The position numbers and the translations under genes were made by a program. Shown here one piece after another: positions 17,108 to 26,296 of a stretch of DNA of 64,000 nt. The DNA lies in the NCBI RefSeq assembly GCF_001006325.2, contig NZ_LBIA02000001.1, positions 3,969,501 to 4,033,500 on the forward strand, written 5' to 3'. The notes below the pieces were generated by a model, which saw nothing but the letters and a program-made list of their open reading frames with translations, searched no databases and had not been told where the DNA came from. Position 1 is the stretch's first letter. Each line of letters begins with the position of its first letter. This DNA comes from Afipia massiliensis (GTDB taxonomy: Bacteria; Pseudomonadota; Alphaproteobacteria; Rhizobiales; Xanthobacteraceae).

Positions 17108-17344
17108 TCAGACCGCTTTGCTTCCGACATCGCTCCGCGAGGAGGTGGTAGCCTGCGGCGTGCTGTCGATGGTCTTGACCGGCTCGGGCTTCTCGGCCGG
17201 CTTCTCGTCATCGGCCATGCCCTTCTTGAAGGCCTTGATGCCCTGCGCGACGTCGCCCATCAGATCCGAAATCTTGCCACGGCCGAACAGCAGCAGGACG
17301 ACGCCGATCACGACGATCCAGTGCCAGATACTAAACGAACCCAT
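17108..17344 (-). CDS. tatA: TatA, twin-arginine translocase pore subunit
   Basis: A 78-residue protein starting [20 protein letters not shown], followed by the [12 protein letters not shown] hinge, an amphipathic helix (GIKAFKKGM) and an acidic/Thr-rich tail. These are the classic TatA features. I choose ATG 17344; an in-frame start at 17359 would add five residues not seen in the family. It is first gene of tatABC and lies downstream of scpB. Confidence 0.95.
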   Translation of the reverse strand: MGSFSIWHWIVVIGVVLLLFGRGKISDLMGDVAQGIKAFKKGMADDEKPAEKPEPVKTIDSTPQATTSSRSDVGSKAV

Positions 17345-17522
17345 ACTGCCATCCTCCAAACACGCGACCGGGTTTTCCGGTGATATCTAACCGGAAAGTA
17401 GGCCCCAGAGGTGTCAAAAACAAGGATTAACCCCGCGTCACGACTGCGCAAACCGGCGCATTGACACGAGAGTTAATGTTCACTCATAGCGGCCGCAATC
17501 CAGCCGCCCGCAGCGCCGAAAC

Positions 17523-18293
17523 TCAGCTTTCTTCGCTCTTTTCCGGCTCCACGGCGGGCGCCAGAGCCAATTCGAGATCGCCGGGCTCGAGCGGCTCTTC
17601 ATCCTCGCGCAGCGCCGGATCGTCCGACGGCGATGGAACTGCGAAGCCGCCCGGCAGCCGGGTATCCAGCAGGCCCGCGCCCTTCAACTCGTCGAGACCG
17701 GGCAGATCGCCAAGCGCTTCGAGGCTGAACTGCGAGAGGAAGGCTTCGGTGGTGCCGAAGGTCAGCGGCCGGCCCGGTGTCTTGCGACGGCCGCGCGGAC
17801 GGATCCAGCCCGTTTCCAGCAGCACGTCCAGCGTGCCCTTCGACGTGACGACGCCGCGGATTTCCTCGATCTCGGCGCGCGTCACCGGCTGGTGATAGGC
17901 AATGATCGCCAGCATCTCGATCGCCGCACGCGACAGGCGGCGCGTCTCGACGCTTTCACGGGTCATCAGCCAGGCGAGATCACCGGCGGTACGGAAGGTC
18001 CACTTGCTGGCGACACGAACCAGATTGACGCCGCGCATGGCATAGTCGGCCTGCAACTGCGCCAGCGCGGCTTTGACGTCCACTCCTTCGGGCATGCGCT
18101 TGGCGAGCGATGGCTCATCGAGCGGCTCGGTCGAAGCAAACAGCAAGGCTTCGAGCAGACGCAGTTCCTCGGGACGCGCGACGGTATCGTTTGAAGATTC
18201 TTGCAAAGATTCCTGCGAAGACTCCAGCACGGAATCCTGCTCGACCGGAGCAACGTGCTGCGCCGCCACACTCGTTCTCGCCGGACTTGGCAT
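17523..18293 (-). CDS. scpB: ScpB, segregation and condensation protein B
   Basis: A protein of about 256 residues with two winged-helix domains in the middle (RLLEALLFASTEPLDEPSLA and AAIEMLAIIAYHQPVTRAEI), then a acidic extension. It binds ScpA and Smc to form the bacterial condensin. Start 18293 (MPSPART) has GGAG eight bases upstream; a GTG at 18314 is possible. It follows scpA by 38 bp, and both precede tatABC on the same strand. Confidence 0.94.
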   Translation of the reverse strand: MPSPARTSVAAQHVAPVEQDSVLESSQESLQESSNDTVARPEELRLLEALLFASTEPLDEPSLAKRMPEGVDVKAALAQLQADYAMRGVNLVRVASKWTFRTAGDLAWLMTRESVETRRLSRAAIEMLAIIAYHQPVTRAEIEEIRGVVTSKGTLDVLLETGWIRPRGRRKTPGRPLTFGTTEAFLSQFSLEALGDLPGLDELKGAGLLDTRLPGGFAVPSPSDDPALREDEEPLEPGDLELALAPAVEPEKSEES

Positions 18294-18331
18294 GGCCCTG
18301 TCTCCTTCTTCCACTTACTCGACGTCTTCCA

Positions 18332-19168
18332 CTAATCGGCTTGCACTTCCGACGCTGCATGAGCGTCGGAAGGCAAAAGCTCGACGTGCTTACGAAAATA
18401 CAAAGGTGCGAACGCTTCTTTCTGGTGCAGATCCAGCGTGCCCTCGCGCACAAGCTCAAGCGCCGCGGCGAAACTCGACGCGAACACCGTCGCCCGTTGC
18501 GTCGGATCGACGACGTAGCGCATCAGATACTCATCAAGGTTCGCCCAGTCCTCGGACTCTGCCGAGCCAACCAGCCGTTCCAGCGACGCGCGCGCCTCGG
18601 ACAGCGACCATACGGTCCGCTTGGTCAGATGCACCGTCGCCAGCACACGCTGCTGACGCTGCGTGGCGTAGGAGGTCAGAAGATCGTACAGCGTCGCGGT
18701 CCAGCGGGCATGCTTGACCTGGGCAATCGTTTCCGGCTGACCGCGCGGGAAAATATCGCGGCGCAACTGCGGCCGGGTCATCAGGCGGTTCGATGCCTCG
18801 CGAATTTGCTCCAACCTGCGCAGCCTGTTGGCCAGCGCGGTGGCGAGGTCCTCGGCGCTCGGTCCTTCAGCCTCGGGCGGCTCCGGCAGCAGCAGGCGGG
18901 ACTTGAGATACGCCAGCCACGCCGCCATCACGAGATAGTCGGCGGCCAGTTCAAGCCGCAGCTTGCGCGCGGCCTCGATGAAAACGAGGTACTGATCGGC
19001 CAGCGCCAGAATGGAAATCTTGGCGAGATCGACCTTCTGCTGACGCGCAAGTGCCAGCAACAGGTCGAGCGGACCTTCGTAGCCCTCAACATCGACAACC
19101 AGCGCCGGCTCGTCATCAGCGTTGTCCGCCGGCAAACCTGTTTCGAAGGAAAGGATTTCCGCGCTCAT
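18332..19168 (-). CDS. scpA: ScpA, segregation and condensation protein A (kleisin)
   Basis: A 278-residue kleisin subunit of the SMC-ScpAB condensin. The N-terminal block VEGYEGPLDLLLALARQQKV (about residues 25-44) and DLAKISILALADQYLVFI are the family signature; the C-terminal winged helix ends EAFAPLYFRKHVEL. The start at 19168 (MSAEILSFE) overlaps the nagZ stop as ATGA (19165-19168), so translation is coupled. The longer open frame to 19267 is out-of-family sequence inside nagZ. Confidence 0.94.
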   Translation of the reverse strand: MSAEILSFETGLPADNADDEPALVVDVEGYEGPLDLLLALARQQKVDLAKISILALADQYLVFIEAARKLRLELAADYLVMAAWLAYLKSRLLLPEPPEAEGPSAEDLATALANRLRRLEQIREASNRLMTRPQLRRDIFPRGQPETIAQVKHARWTATLYDLLTSYATQRQQRVLATVHLTKRTVWSLSEARASLERLVGSAESEDWANLDEYLMRYVVDPTQRATVFASSFAAALELVREGTLDLHQKEAFAPLYFRKHVELLPSDAHAASEVQAD

Positions 19169-20193
19169 GACGTCAGGCTCCCTGCCCGATCGATCAGCCG
19201 GTCGAGTTCGGCACGCGCCGCTCCACGGTCGAACGGCTGCGGGGTTCGGCGCGAGGCCAGAGCACAATCCGCGCGGGCCAAGGCCTCACCCGCGAGCATC
19301 GGCGTTTCGCCGGCGACCTGCCGCATCTCGTCGAGCTTGCCGTTGCAATGCAGGACGACGTCACAGCCCGCCGCGAAACTCGCGCGCGTCCGTTCCGCGA
19401 TCGATCCCTGCAAGGCGTTCATGGACACGTCATCACTCATTAACAAACCCTGGAATCCAATGGTCCCGCGAATCACCTGTTCAATGATTGTCGCAGATGT
19501 CGTCGCAGGTTGGGCGGGGTCGAGGGCGCTAAACACAACATGCGCCGTCATGGCCATCGGCAGATCGGCAAGCGGCGCAAAGGCCGCAAAGTCGGTTTTG
19601 GCGAGTTCCGCCGCCGGGGTATCGACCGTCGGCAACTGAAAATGGCTGTCCGCTGTGGCCCTTCCGTGGCCGGGAATGTGCTTCAGGACCGGCAACACGC
19701 CGCCCTGCGCCAGCCCATCGGTCACCGCGCGAGCAATCGCGGCCACTTGGCCGGGGGTCGTGCCATAGGCCCGGTTGCCGATCACCGAGTCCGCTCCGGG
19801 AACCGGAACATCCGCCAGCGGCAGGCAATCCACAGTGATCCCGAGATCGGCCAGATCGGCGGCAATCAGCCGGGCCGACAGACGGGCGGCCTCAAGCCCG
19901 GCTTCGCGGTCGATTTCGTACAGCGCACTGAAGACCGCGCCGGGCGGATAGGACGGCCAATGGGGCGGCTGGAGCCGCTGAACCCGGCCACCTTCCTGAT
20001 CGATCAGGACCGGCGCCTCGGGCTGACCGACGGCAGAGCGCATTTCCTCAACCAGTCGAATGACTCGGTCAGGAGTCTCGATATTGCGCTTGAAAAGAAT
20101 AAAGCCCCACGGCCGCTGGTCGCGCAGAAATGCACGCTCATCGTCGGTCAAAGCGGTTCCGGAGACACCCGTGATGAATGCGCGCGCGGCCAT
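19165..20193 (-). CDS. nagZ: Beta-N-acetylhexosaminidase (GH3), cell-wall recycling
   Basis: A 342-residue cytosolic GH3 enzyme that removes N-acetylglucosamine from anhydro-muropeptides during peptidoglycan recycling. The family loop KHIPGHGRATADSHFQLP (about residues 172-189) carries the catalytic His/Asp pair, and MSDDVSMNAL (about 260) holds the nucleophile Asp. LIDQEGGRVQRLQPP (about 80) binds substrate. It is coupled to scpA by a 4-bp overlap. Confidence 0.95.
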   Translation of the reverse strand: MAARAFITGVSGTALTDDERAFLRDQRPWGFILFKRNIETPDRVIRLVEEMRSAVGQPEAPVLIDQEGGRVQRLQPPHWPSYPPGAVFSALYEIDREAGLEAARLSARLIAADLADLGITVDCLPLADVPVPGADSVIGNRAYGTTPGQVAAIARAVTDGLAQGGVLPVLKHIPGHGRATADSHFQLPTVDTPAAELAKTDFAAFAPLADLPMAMTAHVVFSALDPAQPATTSATIIEQVIRGTIGFQGLLMSDDVSMNALQGSIAERTRASFAAGCDVVLHCNGKLDEMRQVAGETPMLAGEALARADCALASRRTPQPFDRGAARAELDRLIDRAGSLTS

Positions 20194-20253
20194 AAGTCGG
20201 CGATTAGCCCGCGCGTGGCGCCAGGGTCAAGGAAACCCGGCGAATTCGCACGT

Positions 20254-20276
20254 GATTGTGGGTGTCATCCACAATC
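20254..20276 (-). terminator. Hairpin between the SPOR gene and nagZ
   Basis: GATTGTGG and CCACAATC pair perfectly across a seven-base loop. It lies 45 bp after the SPOR gene stop and about 60 bp before nagZ. No U-tract follows, so it may be a weak or factor-assisted terminator. Confidence 0.35.
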
Positions 20277-20320
20277 GCAACCGTTCTCAAAGGTTTGGCG
20301 GTACCGCCTAGTTCAAATTA

Positions 20321-21820
20321 CTAGCGCCGCTGGACCACGCACTGCCCGCCGGCCGATTTGAGGTTCACGCAGAACTGCGTGGCCTCGTCGTTGGTCCCGA
20401 ACGGCCCAACCATCGCGCGGTAGAACGTACCCTTGCCTTCGATATCGGCCTTATGGATCGACGCGGTTCGCGAGCCGAGAATGCCCGAATACTTGCTCTG
20501 GATAGCCTTGAAGGAGGCCTTCGCGTCCGCCTCGGACTTCTGCGAGGAGACCTGCACATAGGCCCCGCCGCCCGTGACCGCCGCAGGGTTTATCGCGGCA
20601 ACCTTCGCTCGTGGCTCCGGAGGAGCCGCAGCGGGCTGCGCCTGCGGCGCGATCGAAACCGGCGCATTGGCCTGCGGCGCGCCGGTGGAGGCGGTGCTGG
20701 CTGGAGCCGGAGCGCGTTGCGGGGCCGGACCCTGCGCCCGCGCCGGGGTGGCCGCAGCGGATGAATCCGGCTGGTCCGGGCGAATACTCAGGGTACGGAT
20801 TTTTCGCGGTTCCTCACCGCCGGTGAGCGTGCCGTTGCCGACGCCCGCGCCCGTCGGCCGGACGTTGGTTGACGCGCTGGCGACTGACGGCGGGTTCGCG
20901 TTCTGGGTCAGCGGCGGAAACACCACGCGCGGACCGGTCCTGGCGTTGACATCGACAGGCTGTTCTTCGCGGGACACCACGCGCTCGGCCGACTTGTCGC
21001 CGACGCGGTCGTAGATCTGTTTGCCTGAACTATCGATTCCGCCGGGCGGGATGATCTTGTTCGGTCCGGCGTCCGCCTTGATGACAGGAGGTTCGCCGCT
21101 GCGCGGCGAGCCGACGAAGGTCCGGTAAGCGAATGCCGCACCGGTGCCGACAACTGCAAGCAGGAGAACGACCACAACCGTCATGGTCCCGCCGCGACGC
21201 GACTTCGGCTCCTGTTCGTAATTCTCTTCGAAAGGCGGCCGGTCGTAGGCGCCGTCGCCATAATGCCCGTCCTGCGGAAACTGATCGTGGCCGGGATCAT
21301 GATCCGGCCGGCCATAGAGGACGTCATCGTAACGATCACCGCTGGCCGCCTGACGGCCATGCGCCTGCAGTGGCAGCACTGGATCGTAGCCGGAGTGATC
21401 GAACTGCGGAGCCTGGCCGCCGTAGGCCGGATCGGTCTGAGGGCGCGCATAGCGCGGATCGTAATGATCCTCTTGGGGCTCCTCGTCGCGATAGGCCGGC
21501 TCCTGCCGGTAGGCCGGCTCCTGCGGTGCATGCCGGGACGCAGTCAGGTTTTGCATCCACGACGGACGGCTCGCAGGAACTTCCTCCTCGGCGGCGGGCT
21601 CGTAGGCGTCGTCGTACTGGTCGTGCTGAGCAGGCTGTGTCGGCTGCTGCGCCTGCCTTTGCGGATCGCCGGCAAAGCTCGAAAGCGGATCGGTCTGCCC
21701 GATCAGGCGAGCCAGTTCGGCCAACGGATCACTCGCGCCTTGCTGTGGGGCAATACGAGATTGATCCCGGGCGTAGTCGTCATCCGCCGGAAACGGTCTG
21801 TCGCGATATTGATCCGCCAT
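20321..21820 (-). CDS. SPOR-domain inner-membrane protein
   Basis: About 499 residues: a long acidic, Asp/Tyr/Pro/Gln-rich cytoplasmic part (residues 1-210), one TM helix (TMTVVVVLLLAVVGTGAAFA), a Pro/Ala-rich periplasmic linker and a C-terminal SPOR domain (about 420-499: GAYVQVSSQKSEADAKASF, then FYRAMVGPFGTNDEATQFC). SPOR domains bind denuded glycan at division septa, so a cell-division or envelope role is likely. Start 21820 (MADQYRDRP) is preferred over 21862. It lies between argS and nagZ, the usual place in this group. Confidence 0.9.
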   Translation of the reverse strand: MADQYRDRPFPADDDYARDQSRIAPQQGASDPLAELARLIGQTDPLSSFAGDPQRQAQQPTQPAQHDQYDDAYEPAAEEEVPASRPSWMQNLTASRHAPQEPAYRQEPAYRDEEPQEDHYDPRYARPQTDPAYGGQAPQFDHSGYDPVLPLQAHGRQAASGDRYDDVLYGRPDHDPGHDQFPQDGHYGDGAYDRPPFEENYEQEPKSRRGGTMTVVVVLLLAVVGTGAAFAYRTFVGSPRSGEPPVIKADAGPNKIIPPGGIDSSGKQIYDRVGDKSAERVVSREEQPVDVNARTGPRVVFPPLTQNANPPSVASASTNVRPTGAGVGNGTLTGGEEPRKIRTLSIRPDQPDSSAAATPARAQGPAPQRAPAPASTASTGAPQANAPVSIAPQAQPAAAPPEPRAKVAAINPAAVTGGGAYVQVSSQKSEADAKASFKAIQSKYSGILGSRTASIHKADIEGKGTFYRAMVGPFGTNDEATQFCVNLKSAGGQCVVQRR

Positions 21821-21925
21821 TGCGATGTTGCATCCCCTTCGGGAAAGCGTCGCTCCCGTCATTCAAACGGAGCGGCCGCTATTCACACTGCCGCCACCCG
21901 TTCCCCGCGGCGGTCAAATCCCCAA

Positions 21926-23719
21926 CTATCGCATCTCGTCTGGAGCATGGACGCCGAGTACGGCGAGGCCTGAAGCCAGAACCGAGACGACGCCCTGAAC
22001 CAAGGCCAGTCGCGCGATTGTTATCTCTGCATCATTCTGGATAATGAAGCGTAAATAGGGCAAATCGCGACCCTTGGTCCAGAGCGCATGGAATTCGCTT
22101 GCGAGATCATACAGGTAAAACGCGATTCGGTGTGGCTCATGTGCGAGCGCCGCCGCTTCCACGATCCGCGGGTACAGCGCGATCTGCCGGATCAGGCTCA
22201 GTTCGACCGGATCGCTGAGACGCTCGATCTTCGCATCACGCAGGAAGGCGACGCGCGCGGCTGCCTCTTCTGGCAATGATGGAACCGTCTCGCGCGCATT
22301 CTTGAAAATCGAGTGCCCGCGCGCGTGCCCGTACTGCACGTAGAAAACCGCATTGTCCTTCGACTGCTCGATCACCTTGGCAAGGTCGAAATCGAGCACC
22401 GCATCGTTCTTGCGGAACAGCATCATGAAGCGCACGGCGTCGGAACCGACTTCGTCCACCACCTCGCGCAGCGTGACGAAATCGCCGGAGCGCTTCGACA
22501 TCTTCACCGGCTCGCCGTTGCGCAGCAGCTTGACGAGCTGCACGATCTTCACGTCGAGCGCAGCCTTGCCGCCAGTGACGGCCTTGATCGCCGCCTGCAC
22601 GCGCTTGATGTAGCCGCCGTGATCCGCGCCCCATACGTCAACCATGTTGAGGAAGCCGCGATCGACCTTGGTCTTGTGATAGGCGATGTCGGACGCAAAG
22701 TAGGTGTACGAGCCGTCCGACTTTTTCAGCGGACGATCGACGTCGTCGCCGAACGCGGTGGCGCGGAACAGCGTCTGTTCGCGATCTTCGTAATCCTCGA
22801 CCGGCGCGCCCTTGGGCGGCGGCAGGCGACCTTCATAGACATCGCCCTTCGCACGCAGTCCGGCGATGGTGGCGCCGACGCGATCATTGCCGTTCTCGTT
22901 GAGCGAGCGTTCGGAGAAGAACACATCGTGCCGGATGTTGAGCGCAGCGAGATCGCCCTTGATCATGTCCATCATCATGGCGATGGCTTTTGCGCGCACC
23001 AGCGGCAGCCATTCTGCCTCGGATTGGTTCAGCAGCCTGTCGCCATGCTCCGCGGCCAGCGCCTTCCCAACCGGCACAAGATAATCGCCGGGATAAAGCC
23101 CTTCGGGAATGTCGCCGATGGCTTCGCCGAGCGCCTCGCGATAGCGCAGGAACGCCGAGCGCGCGAGCACATCGACCTGCGCGCCGGCGTCGTTGATGTA
23201 ATATTCCTTCGCGACGTCATAGCCCGCGAACGACAACAGGCTCGCCAGCGCGTCGCCGAACACCGCGCCACGGCAATGGCCGACATGCATCGGCCCCGTC
23301 GGATTGGCAGAGACATACTCGACGTTGACCTTCTCGGCAGCACCGATCGCGCTGCGGCCATAGCCGCTGCCCTGCTCCAGCACCGTCCGCAACGCGCCGA
23401 ACCACGCTGTCGTCTTCAAGGTCAGATTGATGAAGCCCGGTCCGGCGACATCGACGCTTTCAACGATCGGATCGGCGCGCAGCTTTTCCGCGATTTTGTC
23501 GGCAAGCTCGCGTGGCTTCGCCTTGGCGTCCTTGGCCAGAACCATCGCCGCGTTGGTCGCCATGTCGCCGTGGGTGGCGTCGCGCGGCGGCTCCACCACC
23601 ACGCGCGTCAGGTCGATGCCCACAGGCAGGACGCCCTCGCTGCCGAGCGACGCGCATGCGGCATGCACGCGCGAAAGCACATCGGCGAACAAATGCTGGG
23701 GCTTGCTGGGCGAAGTCAT
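21926..23719 (-). CDS. argS: Arginyl-tRNA synthetase
   Basis: A 597-residue class I synthetase. The HIGH-type motif is [19 protein letters not shown] (about residue 130). A KMSKR loop ([14 protein letters not shown]) is visible near 400; many ArgS proteins lack the canonical form. The N-terminal Add1 domain (residues 1-100) and C-terminal DALR anticodon domain (from about 480) are both present. The length is normal. It is transcribed after dgt, 49 bp downstream. Confidence 0.96.
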   Translation of the reverse strand: MTSPSKPQHLFADVLSRVHAACASLGSEGVLPVGIDLTRVVVEPPRDATHGDMATNAAMVLAKDAKAKPRELADKIAEKLRADPIVESVDVAGPGFINLTLKTTAWFGALRTVLEQGSGYGRSAIGAAEKVNVEYVSANPTGPMHVGHCRGAVFGDALASLLSFAGYDVAKEYYINDAGAQVDVLARSAFLRYREALGEAIGDIPEGLYPGDYLVPVGKALAAEHGDRLLNQSEAEWLPLVRAKAIAMMMDMIKGDLAALNIRHDVFFSERSLNENGNDRVGATIAGLRAKGDVYEGRLPPPKGAPVEDYEDREQTLFRATAFGDDVDRPLKKSDGSYTYFASDIAYHKTKVDRGFLNMVDVWGADHGGYIKRVQAAIKAVTGGKAALDVKIVQLVKLLRNGEPVKMSKRSGDFVTLREVVDEVGSDAVRFMMLFRKNDAVLDFDLAKVIEQSKDNAVFYVQYGHARGHSIFKNARETVPSLPEEAAARVAFLRDAKIERLSDPVELSLIRQIALYPRIVEAAALAHEPHRIAFYLYDLASEFHALWTKGRDLPYLRFIIQNDAEITIARLALVQGVVSVLASGLAVLGVHAPDEMR

Positions 23720-23768
23720 TGGAGAATGTCCTGGTAAGCGCGCGAAATCGGCATATTCAGGCCGCCGC

Positions 23769-24977
23769 CTAACGTAAATCCGGGGTCAAGTCAAAAAGCC
23801 GCTGGTGCTCGATAATGGCGTATCTGTCGGTCATTCCGGCAATGAAATCGCCGATCCGGCGCGCCCGGCCGGCGTCGTCGTCCTCGCCGTCGTGCAGGAG
23901 CCATTCGGCGGGCAGATCGCCCGGTTCGGCCTGATAGCGTGCGAACAGATCGCGGACCACGGCCTCAGCGTCCCGCATCACGCTCATCACCCGTTCGTGG
24001 CGATACATTCGCGTTTTGAGAAAGGCCTTGATCGTCGCTTCGATTTTCTCGGCCTCAGTCGAGAAACTGACCAGCGTGGCGTCATGATTGCGCACATCGA
24101 TCACGCTGCCGGGGTGCAGGGCCGTGAGCCGCTTGCGTGTTTCCGAGAACACATCCTCGATCAGATAAGAGATCAGTTCGCGCACCAGTTCGGCGCCGCG
24201 GCGGGTCTCATCGAGCACGGGATAGCGCGCCGTGATGACGGCGTTGATGTCGGCGATCAGCGGAATGGCTCCAAGATCATCGACGGTGAACAGCCCTGCC
24301 CGCAATCCGTCGTCAATGTCGTGCGCGTCATAGGCGATGTCATCCGCGACGGCGGCAACCTGCGCTTCCAGCGAGGCGTAGCTCCACAGTTCGAGATCGT
24401 GCCAGGCAACGTACTCCGAGATCCCGACCGGCACGCCGTGATCGCGATAACGGCCGACGGGCTCGCCGTTGCGATCGATCAACGGCCCGTTGTGCTTGAC
24501 GATGCCCTCGAGCGATTCCCAGGTCAGATTGAGGCCGTCGAACTGCGGATAGCGCCGTTCCAGCAGTGTTACCACGCGCAGGCTCTGCGCGTTGTGATCG
24601 AAACCGCCGTGGCCCCGCAGGCACTCGTCGAGGGCACGCTCCCCGGCATGACCGAACGGCGGATGGCCAAGGTCATGGGCCAGCGCCAGCGTTTCCGTGA
24701 GATCCTCGTCGAGCCCGAGCTGCCGCGCCAGCGCGCGAGCGATCTGCGCCACCTCCAGCGTATGAGTCAGGCGGGTCCGGTAATGATCGCCTTCGTGGAA
24801 CACGAAAACCTGGGTTTTGTGCTTCAGGCGGCGGAACGCGTTGGAATGGATGACGCGGTCACAATCGCGGCGGAAGTCGCTGCGGCGCAGGCTGGGCGGC
24901 TCGTTGAACCGCCTGCCGCGGCTTTGACCGGGATCGCAGCCATAGACCACGGGAGGGGCAGCCATTCCGACCGACAT
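23769..24977 (-). CDS. dgt: Deoxyguanosinetriphosphate triphosphohydrolase-like protein
   Basis: An HD-superfamily phosphohydrolase of about 402 residues related to dGTPase, which removes triphosphate from dNTPs. The HD metal ligands appear in [16 protein letters not shown] and [20 protein letters not shown] (about residues 80-125); NHDATL and [12 protein letters not shown] follow. I take ATG 24977 (MSVGMAAPP); ATG 24965 is equally plausible, 25022 less so. It lies upstream of argS and divergent from erpA. Confidence 0.92.
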   Translation of the reverse strand: MSVGMAAPPVVYGCDPGQSRGRRFNEPPSLRRSDFRRDCDRVIHSNAFRRLKHKTQVFVFHEGDHYRTRLTHTLEVAQIARALARQLGLDEDLTETLALAHDLGHPPFGHAGERALDECLRGHGGFDHNAQSLRVVTLLERRYPQFDGLNLTWESLEGIVKHNGPLIDRNGEPVGRYRDHGVPVGISEYVAWHDLELWSYASLEAQVAAVADDIAYDAHDIDDGLRAGLFTVDDLGAIPLIADINAVITARYPVLDETRRGAELVRELISYLIEDVFSETRKRLTALHPGSVIDVRNHDATLVSFSTEAEKIEATIKAFLKTRMYRHERVMSVMRDAEAVVRDLFARYQAEPGDLPAEWLLHDGEDDDAGRARRIGDFIAGMTDRYAIIEHQRLFDLTPDLR

Positions 24978-25074
24978 ACGAATTATTCTACTTTCGATGT
25001 TTGATTCTGGCGTCCAGCGCACTTAACTATGACACACGGGGACATTCAAATACCCCCGATTTCGGAGACTCTTG

Positions 25075-25425
25075 ATGACCGCCGTAGCGACCGAAACCGC
25101 CGCCAACGTTACGATTTCCGAGCGGGCTGCGAAGCGAATCGGCACGATCCTCAAATCCGAGGGTGAAGGCGCGATGCTGCGCATCAGCGTCGAAGGCGGC
25201 GGCTGCTCGGGTTTCCAGTACAAATTCGATGTCGAGCGCGCCAAGGCCGACGACGATCTGGTGATCGAGCGCGACAGCGCCGTGGTGCTGGTCGACCCGG
25301 CGTCCGTGCCGTTCCTGGCCGGATCGGAAGTCGACTTTGTCGATGATCTGATCGGCGCGTCGTTCCGTGTGGTCAATCCGAACGCCACCGCATCCTGCGG
25401 CTGCGGCACCAGCTTCTCGATCTAA
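25075..25425 (+). CDS. erpA: ErpA/IscA-type iron-sulfur cluster insertion protein
   Basis: A 116-residue A-type Fe-S carrier. The three conserved cysteines are visible: GGGCSGFQYKF (about residue 43) and the C-terminal SCGCGTSFSI. The N-terminal ISERAAKRIGTILKSEG is typical. It hands clusters to apoproteins, which could include complex I and IlvD encoded elsewhere. ATG 25075 is the start; the TTG just before it is not needed. It ends 15 bp from the convergent amidohydrolase. Confidence 0.93.
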   Translation: MTAVATETAANVTISERAAKRIGTILKSEGEGAMLRISVEGGGCSGFQYKFDVERAKADDDLVIERDSAVVLVDPASVPFLAGSEVDFVDDLIGASFRVVNPNATASCGCGTSFSI

Positions 25426-25440
25426 CCTCTAATGTCCGGC

Positions 25441-26289
25441 TTATTTGGCGGCGAACAGCCGCTTCGCGTTGCCGTGCGCGATCTGCTTGGCGACCGCCGG
25501 CGGCAGTTGCTTCAGCCAGCCGCGGTATTCAGCCATGATCGCGCCGTAGCTCGACCAGCGTTCGCTGATCCAGGTATCCGACCCCAGCAGAAAACGATCC
25601 GGATATTTCTCGAACATCGCACGCCATTCCGGCGTCAGTTGGCCGCCGGCGCCGGTGATGCCGCCACGATACGACAGTTCACCCCATAGCTGCGGATAGG
25701 TCGCCAGCATCGACGCGACACGGCTCGGCGCAAGGCTGAAGCCGGTATGCGCCCAGATGATCTTCGCGCGCCCGTTGTGGCGCATCAGGATTTCGACGGC
25801 CTCATCGTCGGCGTGAGCGTGAAGGTAGAGATCGTTGGCGACCGCGAAGTCCACGGCCTTCTTGACCCACTCGGTGGCCGCGGCCTTGCCCGAGAGATGA
25901 AACTCACCGATGCCGCGGTAGTAGCCGCGCTTGAACTCATCCTCCACCAGATCGAAGATCGTCGGATCGTTGAACCAGGTCTGGATGTCGGGGCGGACAC
26001 GGTACGGGCGAATGAACGGCACCACCCAAAGCCCGTCAGCCTTTGCGTCCATCAGCGCATGCGTCCCGGTGTTGGGACGGCTGGTCGCGAGAACGCCGGT
26101 GACGCGATGCTTCTTGAACAGCGCGAGCACCTCCTCGACCTGATAATACGGATTCGGCTCCCAGTTGTAGTGCAGGTGCGCGTCGAAGATCTCGATCGGC
26201 TCCTCAGATGCATGCGCGGGTGCGACAGCCAGCAACGCGACAGCGGCGATTGCGACGCGCCACCATGAACTCGCTCGCGTGATGCACAT
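25441..26289 (-). CDS. Exported amidohydrolase-2 family metal hydrolase, in an RND efflux operon
   Basis: About 282 residues. A Sec signal peptide (SWWRVAIAAVALLAVAPAHA, then SEEP) leads into a TIM-barrel of the amidohydrolase 2 type. Likely metal and catalytic positions are IFDAHLHYN (about 38), GIGEFHLSG (about 145), LYLHAHADDE (about 168), IIWAHTGFS (about 192) and LLGSDTWISE (about 245). It should work in the periplasm. ATG 26289 is seven bases after the RND pump stop, so the pair is co-transcribed; a start at 26331 would overlap the pump gene. The substrate is unknown. Confidence 0.85.
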   Translation of the reverse strand: MCITRASSWWRVAIAAVALLAVAPAHASEEPIEIFDAHLHYNWEPNPYYQVEEVLALFKKHRVTGVLATSRPNTGTHALMDAKADGLWVVPFIRPYRVRPDIQTWFNDPTIFDLVEDEFKRGYYRGIGEFHLSGKAAATEWVKKAVDFAVANDLYLHAHADDEAVEILMRHNGRAKIIWAHTGFSLAPSRVASMLATYPQLWGELSYRGGITGAGGQLTPEWRAMFEKYPDRFLLGSDTWISERWSSYGAIMAEYRGWLKQLPPAVAKQIAHGNAKRLFAAK

Positions 26290-26296
26290 CGGGATT

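Noticed and set aside
22313-25004. Long plus-strand frames opposite argS and dgt
   Set aside because: They are shadows of strongly supported minus-strand genes, with no recognisable family content.
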